NCBI GenBank assembly: GCA_003219435.1
Contig: QHOW01000091.1
Location: 1-34,466, forward strand
Source: Verrucomicrobiota bacterium
Lineage (GTDB): Bacteria; Verrucomicrobiota; Verrucomicrobiia; Chthoniobacterales; UBA10450
Direction: 5' to 3'
DNA: 34,466 nt
Positions 9,220 to 17,638 of this stretch are shown here, piece after piece. The stretch's first letter is position 1, and each line of letters starts with the position of its first letter. The notes beneath the pieces are model-generated. The model was not told where the DNA came from, made no database searches, and saw only the letters and a list, made by a program, of their open reading frames with translations. The translations under genes and the position numbers were made by a program.

Positions 9220-10218
9220 ATGAAAGAATCCAACAAAGTTGCCCTGATTACCGGAATCACTGGCCAGGATGGTTCATATTTATCCGAATTGCTCCTGGAG
9301 AAAGATTACACCGTGCATGGAATCGTGCGGCGCACGAGCAATCTGTTGCGATCGCGCATCGAGCATCTGCGGCGCGATGAAAAAATATACGGTCAACGAT
9401 TATTTCTGCACTATGGCGATCTCTCCGATAGCACGACCTTGCGTCGAATTCTCCACGATGTATGCCCGACAGAGCTGTATCATCTCGCCGGGCAAAGCCA
9501 TGTCGGCCTGAGTTTCGAAATTCCCGAATCGACATGCGAGGAGACGGGCATGGCAACGCTGCGGCTGTTAGAAATCGTGCGCGCACATCCGTTGCCCGTG
9601 AAATTTTATCATGCTTCGAGCGCGGAAATTTTTGGAGCCGCATCCGCTTCGCCGCAAACTGAGAACACCCCGCTGCGGCCGACCAGCCCATATGGTTGCG
9701 CCAAAGCGTTCGCGACACAATTGGCACGGGTTTATCGACAATCGTACGGACTGTTTGTTTGCAATGGTATTCTTTACAACCATGAGTCGCCACGCCGCGG
9801 GGAAAATTTCGTGACGCGCAAGATCGCACGCGCGGCCGCGCGGATCGCTCGAAATCGCGATGATGATCTTGTCCTCGGAAACCTGGAAAGCCGAAGAGAT
9901 TGGGGCCGTGCCCAAGATTACGTGCAGGCGATGTGGTTAATGCTGCAGCACGAGACAGCCGATGATTACGTAGTGGCGACCGGAGAGGCACATTCCGTGC
10001 GTGAATTTGTCGAAGCAGCCTTCGCAGTTGTCGATCTTCCGTGGGAGAAATACGTAAAGCACGATCCTTCGTTCGATCGTCCTACCGAGCCGGTCCGCCT
10101 GGTCGGATGTGCGGAGAAGATTCGCAAAACGCTTGGTTGGAAGCCGGCTGGAAGTTTCGCACAACTCGTGCGCGAAATGGTTGACGCAGAGCTCGCTGCG
10201 ATCGATTCACGCCAGTAG
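9220..10218 (+). CDS. GDP-mannose 4,6-dehydratase-like SDR (divergent paralogue)
   Basis: [35 protein letters not shown]...LHYGDLSDS...YHLAGQSHVGLSFEIPE...ASSAEIFG...SPYGCAKAFA...[16 protein letters not shown]. Confidence 0.9.
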   Translation: MKESNKVALITGITGQDGSYLSELLLEKDYTVHGIVRRTSNLLRSRIEHLRRDEKIYGQRLFLHYGDLSDSTTLRRILHDVCPTELYHLAGQSHVGLSFEIPESTCEETGMATLRLLEIVRAHPLPVKFYHASSAEIFGAASASPQTENTPLRPTSPYGCAKAFATQLARVYRQSYGLFVCNGILYNHESPRRGENFVTRKIARAAARIARNRDDDLVLGNLESRRDWGRAQDYVQAMWLMLQHETADDYVVATGEAHSVREFVEAAFAVVDLPWEKYVKHDPSFDRPTEPVRLVGCAEKIRKTLGWKPAGSFAQLVREMVDAELAAIDSRQ

Positions 10219-10242
10219 GACGCAATCGCTGGGCGCGCCGAC

Positions 10243-10413
10243 TCATGTGGCGCGGCAGCGGGCTTTGAAACCTTTGCGCCAAATCCAACTGACTGCTTCG
10301 TCGCGTTGCCCGACGGCAGCAGCGCGTAATAAAAATTCGCGATGAAGTTTCGCGATATCGTCTTTTGCAGCCGGCGTCGTTGAACGCCGACCGCGGTCAG
10401 CGACTGCGACCAT
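10243..10413 (-). CDS. Small ORF (56 aa) directly downstream of gmd, hypothetical
   Basis: MVAVADRGRRSTTPAAKDDIAKLHREFLLRAAVGQRDEAVSWIWRKGFKARCRAT*, ATG 3 nt past the gmd stop. Confidence 0.3.
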   Translation of the reverse strand: MVAVADRGRRSTTPAAKDDIAKLHREFLLRAAAVGQRDEAVSWIWRKGFKARCRAT

Positions 10414-10416
10414 AGC

Positions 10417-11430
10417 TCACGGCATCTGACCGAGATGTCTTCTTGGAGTTTCACGGGAAAGCAATTCCATGTCCGCGTCAACCATGATGCGGACGAGCTC
10501 GCGAAAACGCACTTTCGGTTCCCAACCGAGAATCTTTTTCGCTTTTGAGGGGTCACCGACCAGGAGATCTACTTCCGCCGGACGCTCATAACGCGGGTCG
10601 TGTTTGACAAATTCCTTCCAATCGAGATCGACATGTGAAAAGGCCGTTTCGACAAACTCACGCACGGTGTGCGTTTCGCCGGTGGCGAGGACAAAATCAT
10701 CCCCTTCTCCATGCTGAAGGATGCGCCACATCCCTTCCACGTACTCAGGTGCATATCCCCAATCTCGTTTTGCATCGAGGGTTCCGAGAAACAATTCCTT
10801 TTGCAGGCCGTGTTTGATCGCGGCGACGGCGCGCGAAACTTTGCGGGTGACGAAAGTTTCGCCGCGACGCGGGCTTTCGTGATTGAACAAAATGCCATTG
10901 CTCGCGCAAAGGCCATAGCTCTCGCGGTAGTTTACCGTCGCCCAATAGGCGAACATCTTCGCCACACCATATGGGCTGCGCGGCCAGAACGGCGTCTTCT
11001 CGGTTTGCGGTACTTGCTGCGCCTTGCCAAACATTTCGCTGCTTGATGCCTGATAGAAACGGGAACGCAACCCCACTTCTCGAATCGCTTCCAAAATGCG
11101 GATCGTTCCCACGCCAGTGACGTCGGCAGTGTACTCGGGGATGTCGAAGCTTACTCGCACGTGGCTCTGCGCGCCCAGATGATAAATTTCGTCCGGCTTC
11201 AAATCGTAAAGAAGCTTCACCAAATTCACCGAGTCGCTGAGGTCTCCATAGTGCAGAAACATTCGGACGCCGTTGATGTGTGGATCGGCATAAAGGTGGT
11301 CGATGCGCGAAGTGTTGAATGTGCTCGCGCGGCGAATAATCCCGTGCACTTCGTAGCCTTTCTCAAGAAGCAGATCGGCGAGATAACTGCCATCCTGTCC
11401 AGTAATTCCGGTAATGAGAGCCTTCGTCAT
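10417..11430 (-). CDS. gmd: GDP-mannose 4,6-dehydratase
   Basis: [49 protein letters not shown]...[43 protein letters not shown]...[19 protein letters not shown]. Confidence 0.96.
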   Translation of the reverse strand: MTKALITGITGQDGSYLADLLLEKGYEVHGIIRRASTFNTSRIDHLYADPHINGVRMFLHYGDLSDSVNLVKLLYDLKPDEIYHLGAQSHVRVSFDIPEYTADVTGVGTIRILEAIREVGLRSRFYQASSSEMFGKAQQVPQTEKTPFWPRSPYGVAKMFAYWATVNYRESYGLCASNGILFNHESPRRGETFVTRKVSRAVAAIKHGLQKELFLGTLDAKRDWGYAPEYVEGMWRILQHGEGDDFVLATGETHTVREFVETAFSHVDLDWKEFVKHDPRYERPAEVDLLVGDPSKAKKILGWEPKVRFRELVRIMVDADMELLSRETPRRHLGQMP

Positions 11431-11496
11431 GAGCCGCGTCTCGCTTTAAGGCAAACGATATGCACGAGCAAACGATTTAGTTGTAGCCGCAGGCCC

Positions 11497-11510
11497 TGAC
11501 CGCGGTCAGC
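11497..11510. repeat. Palindromic TGACCGCGGTCAGC within a REP-like half-site (TTGTAGCCGCAGGCCCTGACCGCGGTCAGC, 11481-11510)
   Basis: TGACCGCGGTCA is a perfect 12-bp palindrome; GACCGCGGTCAGC recurs at 10389-10401; the rph stop codon lies inside it. Confidence 0.5.
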
Positions 11511-12054
11511 TTTCCGGCGGCGTCACCATCAATCGGGCGAGCACGGCGCGTTGCGCAGCGATCAATTCGGCGATGCCTTTGCGGCCGAGCACCAGCATTT
11601 CGTCCAGTTGTGACTGCGAAAAAGTTGATTCTTCACCGGACCCCTGTACTTCCACGAACTCGCCGTCCTCGGTCGCCACGAGATTGAAATCGACGGCAAC
11701 GAGTTTGTCTTCTTCGTAGTTCAGATCGAGAATTTCATTGCCATCGAGAACGCCGGCGCTGACTGCGGCGACTAATTTCTGGACCGGAGGCGCGCCGAGC
11801 TTTTTTTTCCTTGCAAGTTTCCGGCAGGCGACCGCCAGGGCCAGGCTCGCCCCGGTAATCGCGGCCGTGCGGGTGCCGCCATCTGCTTGCAAGACATCGC
11901 AATCAATCCAGATCGTCCGCGGCCCAAGTTTTTCAAGATCGACAACCGCACGCAGGGATCGACCGATTAGCCGTTGAATCTCCGCGCTGCGTCCGTCGAT
12001 TCGGCCTTTTGCCACATCGCGCGGTTTTCGTGTCTGCGTCGAATATGGCAACAT
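11506..12054 (-). pseudogene. rph: Ribonuclease PH, N-terminally truncated
   Basis: MLPYSTQTRKPRDVAKGRIDGRSAEIQRLIGRSLRAVVDL...DCDVLQADGGTRTAAITGASLALA...FNLVATEDGEFVEVQGSGEESTFSQSQLDEML aligns to RNase PH from the EYGMLPRSTHTR motif on; the first ~60 residues are missing. Confidence 0.9.
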
Positions 12055-12582
12055 CGGCGCCGTATTCCGTTTCCACTTTGAAATCGTCGGGGGACGTATT
12101 CGGGTTCCCATGATAGCTCGGCGGCAATCCCTGCCGTGTCCTGGTCAAGCGCCCAACGACAATAGGAACCGTGTAAAATAAGCGGCCGCCAGGTTTCAGA
12201 ACGCGGTGCGATTCTCTTAACGCTGCCCTCGAATCGGGAACGTGTTCCAACGTGTCGGAATGGATGATGATGTCGATCGAAGCACTCGCAAAACTCACGG
12301 ATTCATCTCGATCACGGTAAGTTGCCGGATCGCTGAATTCCTGGCGCAAAGGTGCTCGAGGCTGCCATCAAACCCGAACGCCCTTGTTACGGCTGCAGCC
12401 AGCGTCATCGATCGTAGATTATTTTTGCAAGACACGCAGGAGAATCCCTGTTGAAGATTGATGTAATCGACCTCGCCGGGTGACAGCTTCCAGTCATCAA
12501 GCAGCTCCGGCCATAAGATCGTCTCCGCGGTGAATTGGCGCCTGCCGCATGCTGGGCACACTTCCAAGAGCGAACTCGGCAT
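12055..12582 (-). pseudogene. SAM-dependent methyltransferase with N-terminal Cys4 zinc-binding region; frameshifted and 3'-truncated
   Basis: Frame 1 CPACGRRQFTAETILWPELLDDWKLSPGEVDYINLQQGFSCVSCKNNLRS...LTVIEMNP; frame 2 SFASASIDIIIHSDTLEHVPDSRAALRESHRVLKPGGRLFYTVPIVVGRLTRTRQGLPPSYHGNP...KVETEYGAD, then joins rph. Confidence 0.8.
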
Positions 12583-12625
12583 TTAGGAAACGTGCCTGCG
12601 CTTAAACGTGGCCTTGACCGTGCAA

Positions 12626-13351
12626 CTACATCTTGCGATCGGGGGCAATATCAAAGCGCGCGTTCCATGTAAGCGATCTGGTCTTGAACCAGGTCGCATC
12701 GAATTCTGCTTTCGCGAAAAGTGCCCATGTTTGCCTCGGATGTTTCCAATCCAGGATCTCAAATCCCAGATTCGCTTTGGCGGCGATTCGTTCTAATGTC
12801 TCTGGTTTGAAACTCACACAATCAGGATAAACCCAGCCCGTAAGGGTTGAATCATCAGCACTCGGCAAGAAGGTGGCGACGAGAGCGCCACCGCGGGTCA
12901 GACAGTGCGATATCCCGAAAAGCCATTCGGTAATCAGGTCAAGCCCGCAATGACTGAAGATGGATTGAGCTAGCGCGAAATCGACTGAGATCTTTGCCTC
13001 AATGAGCGGCTTAGGTGAATCAGAGAAGAAAAACTTCGGGCGTTTGATTTGCACCAGCGCTTCACCGGTCTCTCTTTTGATGCCTTCCGTTACTAACCAT
13101 TCGTTAGGCTCGATTCCGATATATTTGTCCTTGTTCAGGTAGGGAATTAGTAGTCGTCCGATGCGAAGCGAGCCGCACCCCACATCAAGTAACGAGTGGT
13201 GCTGCCGCAGGCCGAGCGTCGTCAGAAGATTGAACGTCATGGCCGCAATCAAATCGTAATCTTCTGGCGGGCCGACGTAAGCCCGATAATGATCGTCGCC
13301 AGGTCGGAGACCTAAACCGAGACTCTCGGAGTCGTCTGAGTGATCTACCAT
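12626..13351 (-). CDS. Class I SAM-dependent methyltransferase
   Basis: LLDVGCGSLRIGRLLIPYLNKDKYIGIEPNEWLVTEG...FALAQSIFSHCGLDLITEWL. Confidence 0.85.
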   Translation of the reverse strand: MVDHSDDSESLGLGLRPGDDHYRAYVGPPEDYDLIAAMTFNLLTTLGLRQHHSLLDVGCGSLRIGRLLIPYLNKDKYIGIEPNEWLVTEGIKRETGEALVQIKRPKFFFSDSPKPLIEAKISVDFALAQSIFSHCGLDLITEWLFGISHCLTRGGALVATFLPSADDSTLTGWVYPDCVSFKPETLERIAAKANLGFEILDWKHPRQTWALFAKAEFDATWFKTRSLTWNARFDIAPDRKM

Positions 13352-14886
13352 TGACGTTTCAGGACGCTACCGTGGAAGTTCGTTAGCGCGTCTGCAGGTC
13401 TCTCTGGAAACCCCGTCACTTCGCGCGACTCATCGAACTGATAAATACGCTTGCGCGGACGCCGCCGAAAAGAAAACGACCGAAGCTTATCACCATCAAG
13501 GGCGTCTTTCGCGCCCGGCACACTGCAGGCGTGCACAGCCTTGGCATAGAGGGCGTCCCTCGTTGTGCACTCCAAAGCCGCGCAATTCGTGAGCTCTTGT
13601 GGATCTCGGATCCGACTGAATAATTGTTCGCGGCCACCGTTCGCCATAAAGATGTATTTCCACTCATCGGTCACGATCATGACTTTGAAAAACTCCGATC
13701 CCGGAGTCTCCGTCATCCCAGCGAGAAAACGGCGCGGCTCGGCTTCGCCTCGCAAGATGCCGAGAACATCAACCCCTTCGCGTAGCTCCGCTGCACCTCC
13801 CGCTTGCGTGGCAATTCCAAAGAGATCTGACAAACTGATTATTTCCGGCCTAACGACTCCGGCGGGCAATTGCGCCGGCCAACTGATGAGGAAGGGGATT
13901 CGGCACGAGGGATCGAAGAAATTTTGTTTTTGCCAGCCGTGGTGATCGCCTAACAAATCGCCGTGATCGGAAAAGAAACAGATCAAGGTGTTATTTGAGT
14001 TGGGACTTGCCTCAACCGCATCGAGCACTTTGCCGACACAAAAGTCGATGTATGAAATTTCACCGTAATATCGGGCCTTCACGATTCTAGCCAGCTGCGT
14101 GTTGAGCGCGTCCGCCCAAATCGCGTGCCGCATATAGGGAATTTCCTCATCCATGTGATCTTGCTCGATGCTGGCTGAAACTGGTTCCGGCATTTGCTCG
14201 GGATCGTACATCCGATTAAATGGAATCGGCGGCGCGAGTGGCGGATGCGGACCGACGAGCGAGAGGAAGCCAAAGTAAGGACGGCTGTCATTGGAACCTG
14301 CGATCTGCTCGACGACGCGATCAGTCGCCCACCACTCAACTCCTAGCTCCGCTGGTAAGGGGCTTCTTTGTGGCACGTAATACATTTCGGTTCGCTCGCC
14401 CATCGGTTGTTCCAGAAAATCAAATTCCGGGTGTTCTCGTGCCAGCCACGAAGCGTAATCGTCGCCCTTGCGTGTCACCGCAGTGTAAGTTTCCTCGCTG
14501 CGAGCAAAAATTTCAAACCCGAGATCCTCGTTCCACGGCGCAGTGTGAAATTTGCCGACGCCAAATGTTCGATAACCTAACCGCGACATCGTTCGACCAA
14601 GGTAAGCTCCACAGCGCTCTTCCATTTCTTTGGGCTGACCCGCGGCAGGTCTTGGCGGCGCGTTACTAAAAACGCGAGTCGTCGGCGGCTCGCAACCGGT
14701 CCGAATCGTATATCGGGCTGCGACACAGACCGGGCAGCTCGCGTACGCTTGGGTAAATGTAACGCCGCGTCGTACCAACCCATCCAGATTAGGAGTGTAG
14801 ATATCCGGGTTCCCAAGAGCAGCAATCGTGTCAAACCGCTGCTGGTCGGTCATGATGAACAAGATGTTAGGACGGTCTGAGGGCAT
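13345..14886 (-). CDS. Sulfatase (alkaline phosphatase superfamily), no evident signal peptide
   Basis: RPNILFIMTDQQRFDTIAALGNPDIYTPNLDGLVRRGVTFTQAYASCPVCVAARYTIRTG (C-x-A-x-R formylglycine-type motif); LICFFSDHGDLLGDHHGWQKQNFFDPSCRIPFLISWP. Confidence 0.93.
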   Translation of the reverse strand: MPSDRPNILFIMTDQQRFDTIAALGNPDIYTPNLDGLVRRGVTFTQAYASCPVCVAARYTIRTGCEPPTTRVFSNAPPRPAAGQPKEMEERCGAYLGRTMSRLGYRTFGVGKFHTAPWNEDLGFEIFARSEETYTAVTRKGDDYASWLAREHPEFDFLEQPMGERTEMYYVPQRSPLPAELGVEWWATDRVVEQIAGSNDSRPYFGFLSLVGPHPPLAPPIPFNRMYDPEQMPEPVSASIEQDHMDEEIPYMRHAIWADALNTQLARIVKARYYGEISYIDFCVGKVLDAVEASPNSNNTLICFFSDHGDLLGDHHGWQKQNFFDPSCRIPFLISWPAQLPAGVVRPEIISLSDLFGIATQAGGAAELREGVDVLGILRGEAEPRRFLAGMTETPGSEFFKVMIVTDEWKYIFMANGGREQLFSRIRDPQELTNCAALECTTRDALYAKAVHACSVPGAKDALDGDKLRSFSFRRRPRKRIYQFDESREVTGFPERPADALTNFHGSVLKRQW

Positions 14887-14889
14887 TTT

Positions 14890-15126
14890 TCAGTTGGAGA
14901 CGGATAGTGGGCACGACTTTCCAGGATCGCATCCCGTTAATCGTGCAAAAGCTTCGCGATATTTTGCCGAAGTCTTTCTGATGACATTCTGCGGCAACGA
15001 AGGCGCCGCCATTTCAGCCCAATCGAGCATCTCGCGATAATCGCGTGTGAAAGCCGAATTCAAATCTGTCGCGACAAATGGCAGCGTATCCCCCGGATTA
15101 AAAACTTCGCGCATTTTGCCGCTGCG
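14890..15126 (-). pseudogene. purC: SAICAR synthetase (PurC), internally deleted copy
   Basis: RSGKMREVFNPGDTLPFVATDLNSAF (PurC N-terminus, cf. [26 protein letters not shown]) joined to TRDYREMLDWAEMAAPSLPQNVIRKTSAKYREAFARLTG (PurC C-terminus); catalytic middle absent. Confidence 0.85.
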
Positions 15127-15255
15127 TCAGCCATCGCGGCAAACATAATTGACGATTATCGTCACTGAATCCCGGCCGGCCTCGTTGTAAAACAACATAC
15201 AAGCATGATTGGCCTGCGTTGGCGACCACAAGGGTCACTCCATCGGTCAGATCAT

Positions 15256-15480
15256 ATTGCCAATAGAATTTCATTTATCCCGATGATTTTCAGTCGGTAA
15301 TCAATCTTACCTAATCGCTTGAAAAGACCAATGCGTTGTTCGCTGCCAGAACTGCGGGCTTCCTCCGAACGCTTTCGGAGTTGAAACATTCGAAGCTAAT
15401 AAAGCTCTGCCTGATCTCGCTTTAAAGCCAGCGATCAAATCCCGCAGCAGGTAACCTTCGGACGCTCGCCGAGGAATTGC
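15256..15480. repeat. Left copy of ~225 bp diverged direct repeat with conserved hairpin
   Basis: Aligns almost gaplessly with 30826-31048; CTCCGAACGCTTTCGGAG at 15363-15380. Confidence 0.85.
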
Positions 15481-15539
15481 ATTTGCGAACGCGAACGTTC
15501 AACGTTTGGCGTCGAACGTCCAGTAAAAACCGGGAGTCA

Positions 15540-17603
15540 TCAGTGCAGATCGAAGCAGCGCTGAATGTCGTAAACCGCGTAGCCGTCGGACTCGAATGAC
15601 GAGCGATCGCGAAACTCGGCGGGCCAGACGTTGGGATCGCCTGGATGAACCACGTACCAGCGAATGCCAGTTTCGCGGACACTGCGCTGCAAGTCCGGAA
15701 TGTTTGTCGCCTGCTGCAGACTTTCCAGCTTCCGTAGCTGCTCCTGGTAAGGAGACTCTCGGAAAGCCTTGCTGGCGCTAGTCCAGACATCAAGTCTGGC
15801 TGCAAAAGAGGGCCGTTCGGCCAGACCCGCCAGGATAAGGACTTGGTCCAAATGCGAGTCTTGAGCGACGGCGTTGGCAGGAAGCTGGCTGCGGATGTAG
15901 TGGGCGCAGTCGATCAGGCCGCGATCCACGCGCAAGCTGGAAAACTCATCTGCTCCTGCCCACCTTCCGCGCTGTAGCCCGGATCCATAATACAAAGGAA
16001 CCCATATTAACGCGATGATACTAACAACCATCGCCCTGGTCCACAGCCGTGGACGATCCTCCGCCACCATGAGAAAAAGACGTCCTGCAGCAAGCGACCC
16101 TACCAGCCAATACACCCACACGAACGGGTGCTGCATGAATTCGTACGCATTATCCGATGTTCCATTTCTACCCAAACAAAAAGCCATCAGGAAAAGAATG
16201 ACTATCGCGGCTACCGATATCCCCTCCGATACCCGCCACGTTTTCCGCCAGGCCGTGAAAAGCCAAACAATTGGAGCGACGACCGCGAAAACCCCCAGAG
16301 CATTAACCCAAAGTAAACCGAAGGCTTCCGCCAGGTGAGAAGGAAACGGCTGCCCGGCGCTGAAAACCTGATACCAACGCTCAACACGCGTACCTCTGGC
16401 CAGGTTTGCCAATATTTTCCAATACCAATCACTCCCGGAGAAATCTAGGCGCACACTCGGCCCGACATAAAAGCGGTTCGTCAACGGGAGGAGGCCTATC
16501 CCCGCCGCGGCACAACCGGCGAGCACGAGCCATTGCCAGCGTCTGCGCGGCGGCCAGACTACAACGGCAAAAGAAAACAGCAGTGGAAATGCCGCCGCGA
16601 AGACCTGAACCTTGAAGAGAGACACGAGCCCACCTACGACCGCCCCTGATGCTATCCAGACGCGCCGCCGTTCGCGCGCCCCTTTGATGATAAGTATCAG
16701 TGCTGTTCCAGCAAACGCCACGCCGTAAAGACCTGCAGGAGAAACGTGTTGGAGCCAATAGTAACCGTAGGCGGGATGGGCGAGGTTTAACAACCAGGCG
16801 TCAGGTATTAGGGAGGTAGCCATGAGGGCCGCAAGTCCCGCCCCTTGATTCCACATTGCGCGGCCCAGGGCATAGCTGGCCAATCCCGTAAGGAATGACC
16901 CGAATGGCGCCCAGAAGCCTACGACTGTTTCATAAGCCCTGACATGTCCTACCTTAGCTAAACACGATGGCAGTGAGTAGCTGCCGTAATGGTAGAAGAT
17001 TGCGGGAAAGCCTTTCCACTCATAGTTACCAACTTGAGCCAAAGTTTCGGACCCCAAGCTGCGCGCAACGATAGTTGCGTGGAGGAAAAAATCCGACCAC
17101 GGCTTGAACACGATTGCGTCTTTGACCGTCTTCGTGGGCAAAATGAGATCTTGAGACCAGCCGGTTGCTGCAACAAGGCTCACGATCACGCTTAGCAGCC
17201 CCAGAGCAGAAAGCCGGCCACGCGGGCGATGTGGCAGAAGCTTCGGGATGCCCGCGACGGCGACCAGAAGCACAATCAGCAGAAGCCACAGTGAGAGTGG
17301 CACGAAGACCTTCCAGGCCATCCCCGCGACACAGACAACGGCAACCCCTAAGAGGAAATCGAGTGCGAAAAAGGATGGCAACCGCAGCACTGCTGTGACG
17401 ATGCCACCGGCTCTGAGCAGAAGCCACGGCAGCACTGCAAGAAACACTACGGAACGCGGGCTAAAGCTCCCACTGGCAAGTGTTATCCAGACGCTAAGGA
17501 AGGCCGAAATCGCAACGCACGCTAGCAAGCCGCATGTATCGAACCCGTGTGCGGGTTGCTGCTTTTGTTCCGCCCTCTTGGTTAGTTGCTCAATTTCACC
17601 CAT
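15540..17603 (-). CDS. Large polytopic membrane protein, GT-C-like/unknown
   Basis: ORF 15540..17654; internal Met (MGEIEQLTKRAEQ) at 17603 preferred because it reduces overlap with the upstream gene; ~12 hydrophobic segments plus soluble C-terminus. Confidence 0.7.
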   Translation of the reverse strand: MGEIEQLTKRAEQKQQPAHGFDTCGLLACVAISAFLSVWITLASGSFSPRSVVFLAVLPWLLLRAGGIVTAVLRLPSFFALDFLLGVAVVCVAGMAWKVFVPLSLWLLLIVLLVAVAGIPKLLPHRPRGRLSALGLLSVIVSLVAATGWSQDLILPTKTVKDAIVFKPWSDFFLHATIVARSLGSETLAQVGNYEWKGFPAIFYHYGSYSLPSCLAKVGHVRAYETVVGFWAPFGSFLTGLASYALGRAMWNQGAGLAALMATSLIPDAWLLNLAHPAYGYYWLQHVSPAGLYGVAFAGTALILIIKGARERRRVWIASGAVVGGLVSLFKVQVFAAAFPLLFSFAVVVWPPRRRWQWLVLAGCAAAGIGLLPLTNRFYVGPSVRLDFSGSDWYWKILANLARGTRVERWYQVFSAGQPFPSHLAEAFGLLWVNALGVFAVVAPIVWLFTAWRKTWRVSEGISVAAIVILFLMAFCLGRNGTSDNAYEFMQHPFVWVYWLVGSLAAGRLFLMVAEDRPRLWTRAMVVSIIALIWVPLYYGSGLQRGRWAGADEFSSLRVDRGLIDCAHYIRSQLPANAVAQDSHLDQVLILAGLAERPSFAARLDVWTSASKAFRESPYQEQLRKLESLQQATNIPDLQRSVRETGIRWYVVHPGDPNVWPAEFRDRSSFESDGYAVYDIQRCFDLH

Positions 17604-17638
17604 CGCGCTCCTTGAAGTTTCGGGTCTAACTCTCTGGC

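Noticed and set aside
9257-9991. 244-aa minus-strand ORF
   Set aside because: Antisense to the well-supported GMD-like gene at 9220-10218; the translation has no recognisable motif.
15474-15535. Repetitive GAACGTTCAACGTTTGGCGTCGAACGTCCAG-like stretch
   Set aside because: Short degenerate CAACGTT-type words common in intergenic DNA; too small to call an element on its own.
17026-17427. 133-aa minus-strand ORF and overlapping plus-strand ORFs (17165-17712)
   Set aside because: Out-of-frame or antisense to the membrane protein at 15540-17603; no motif support.
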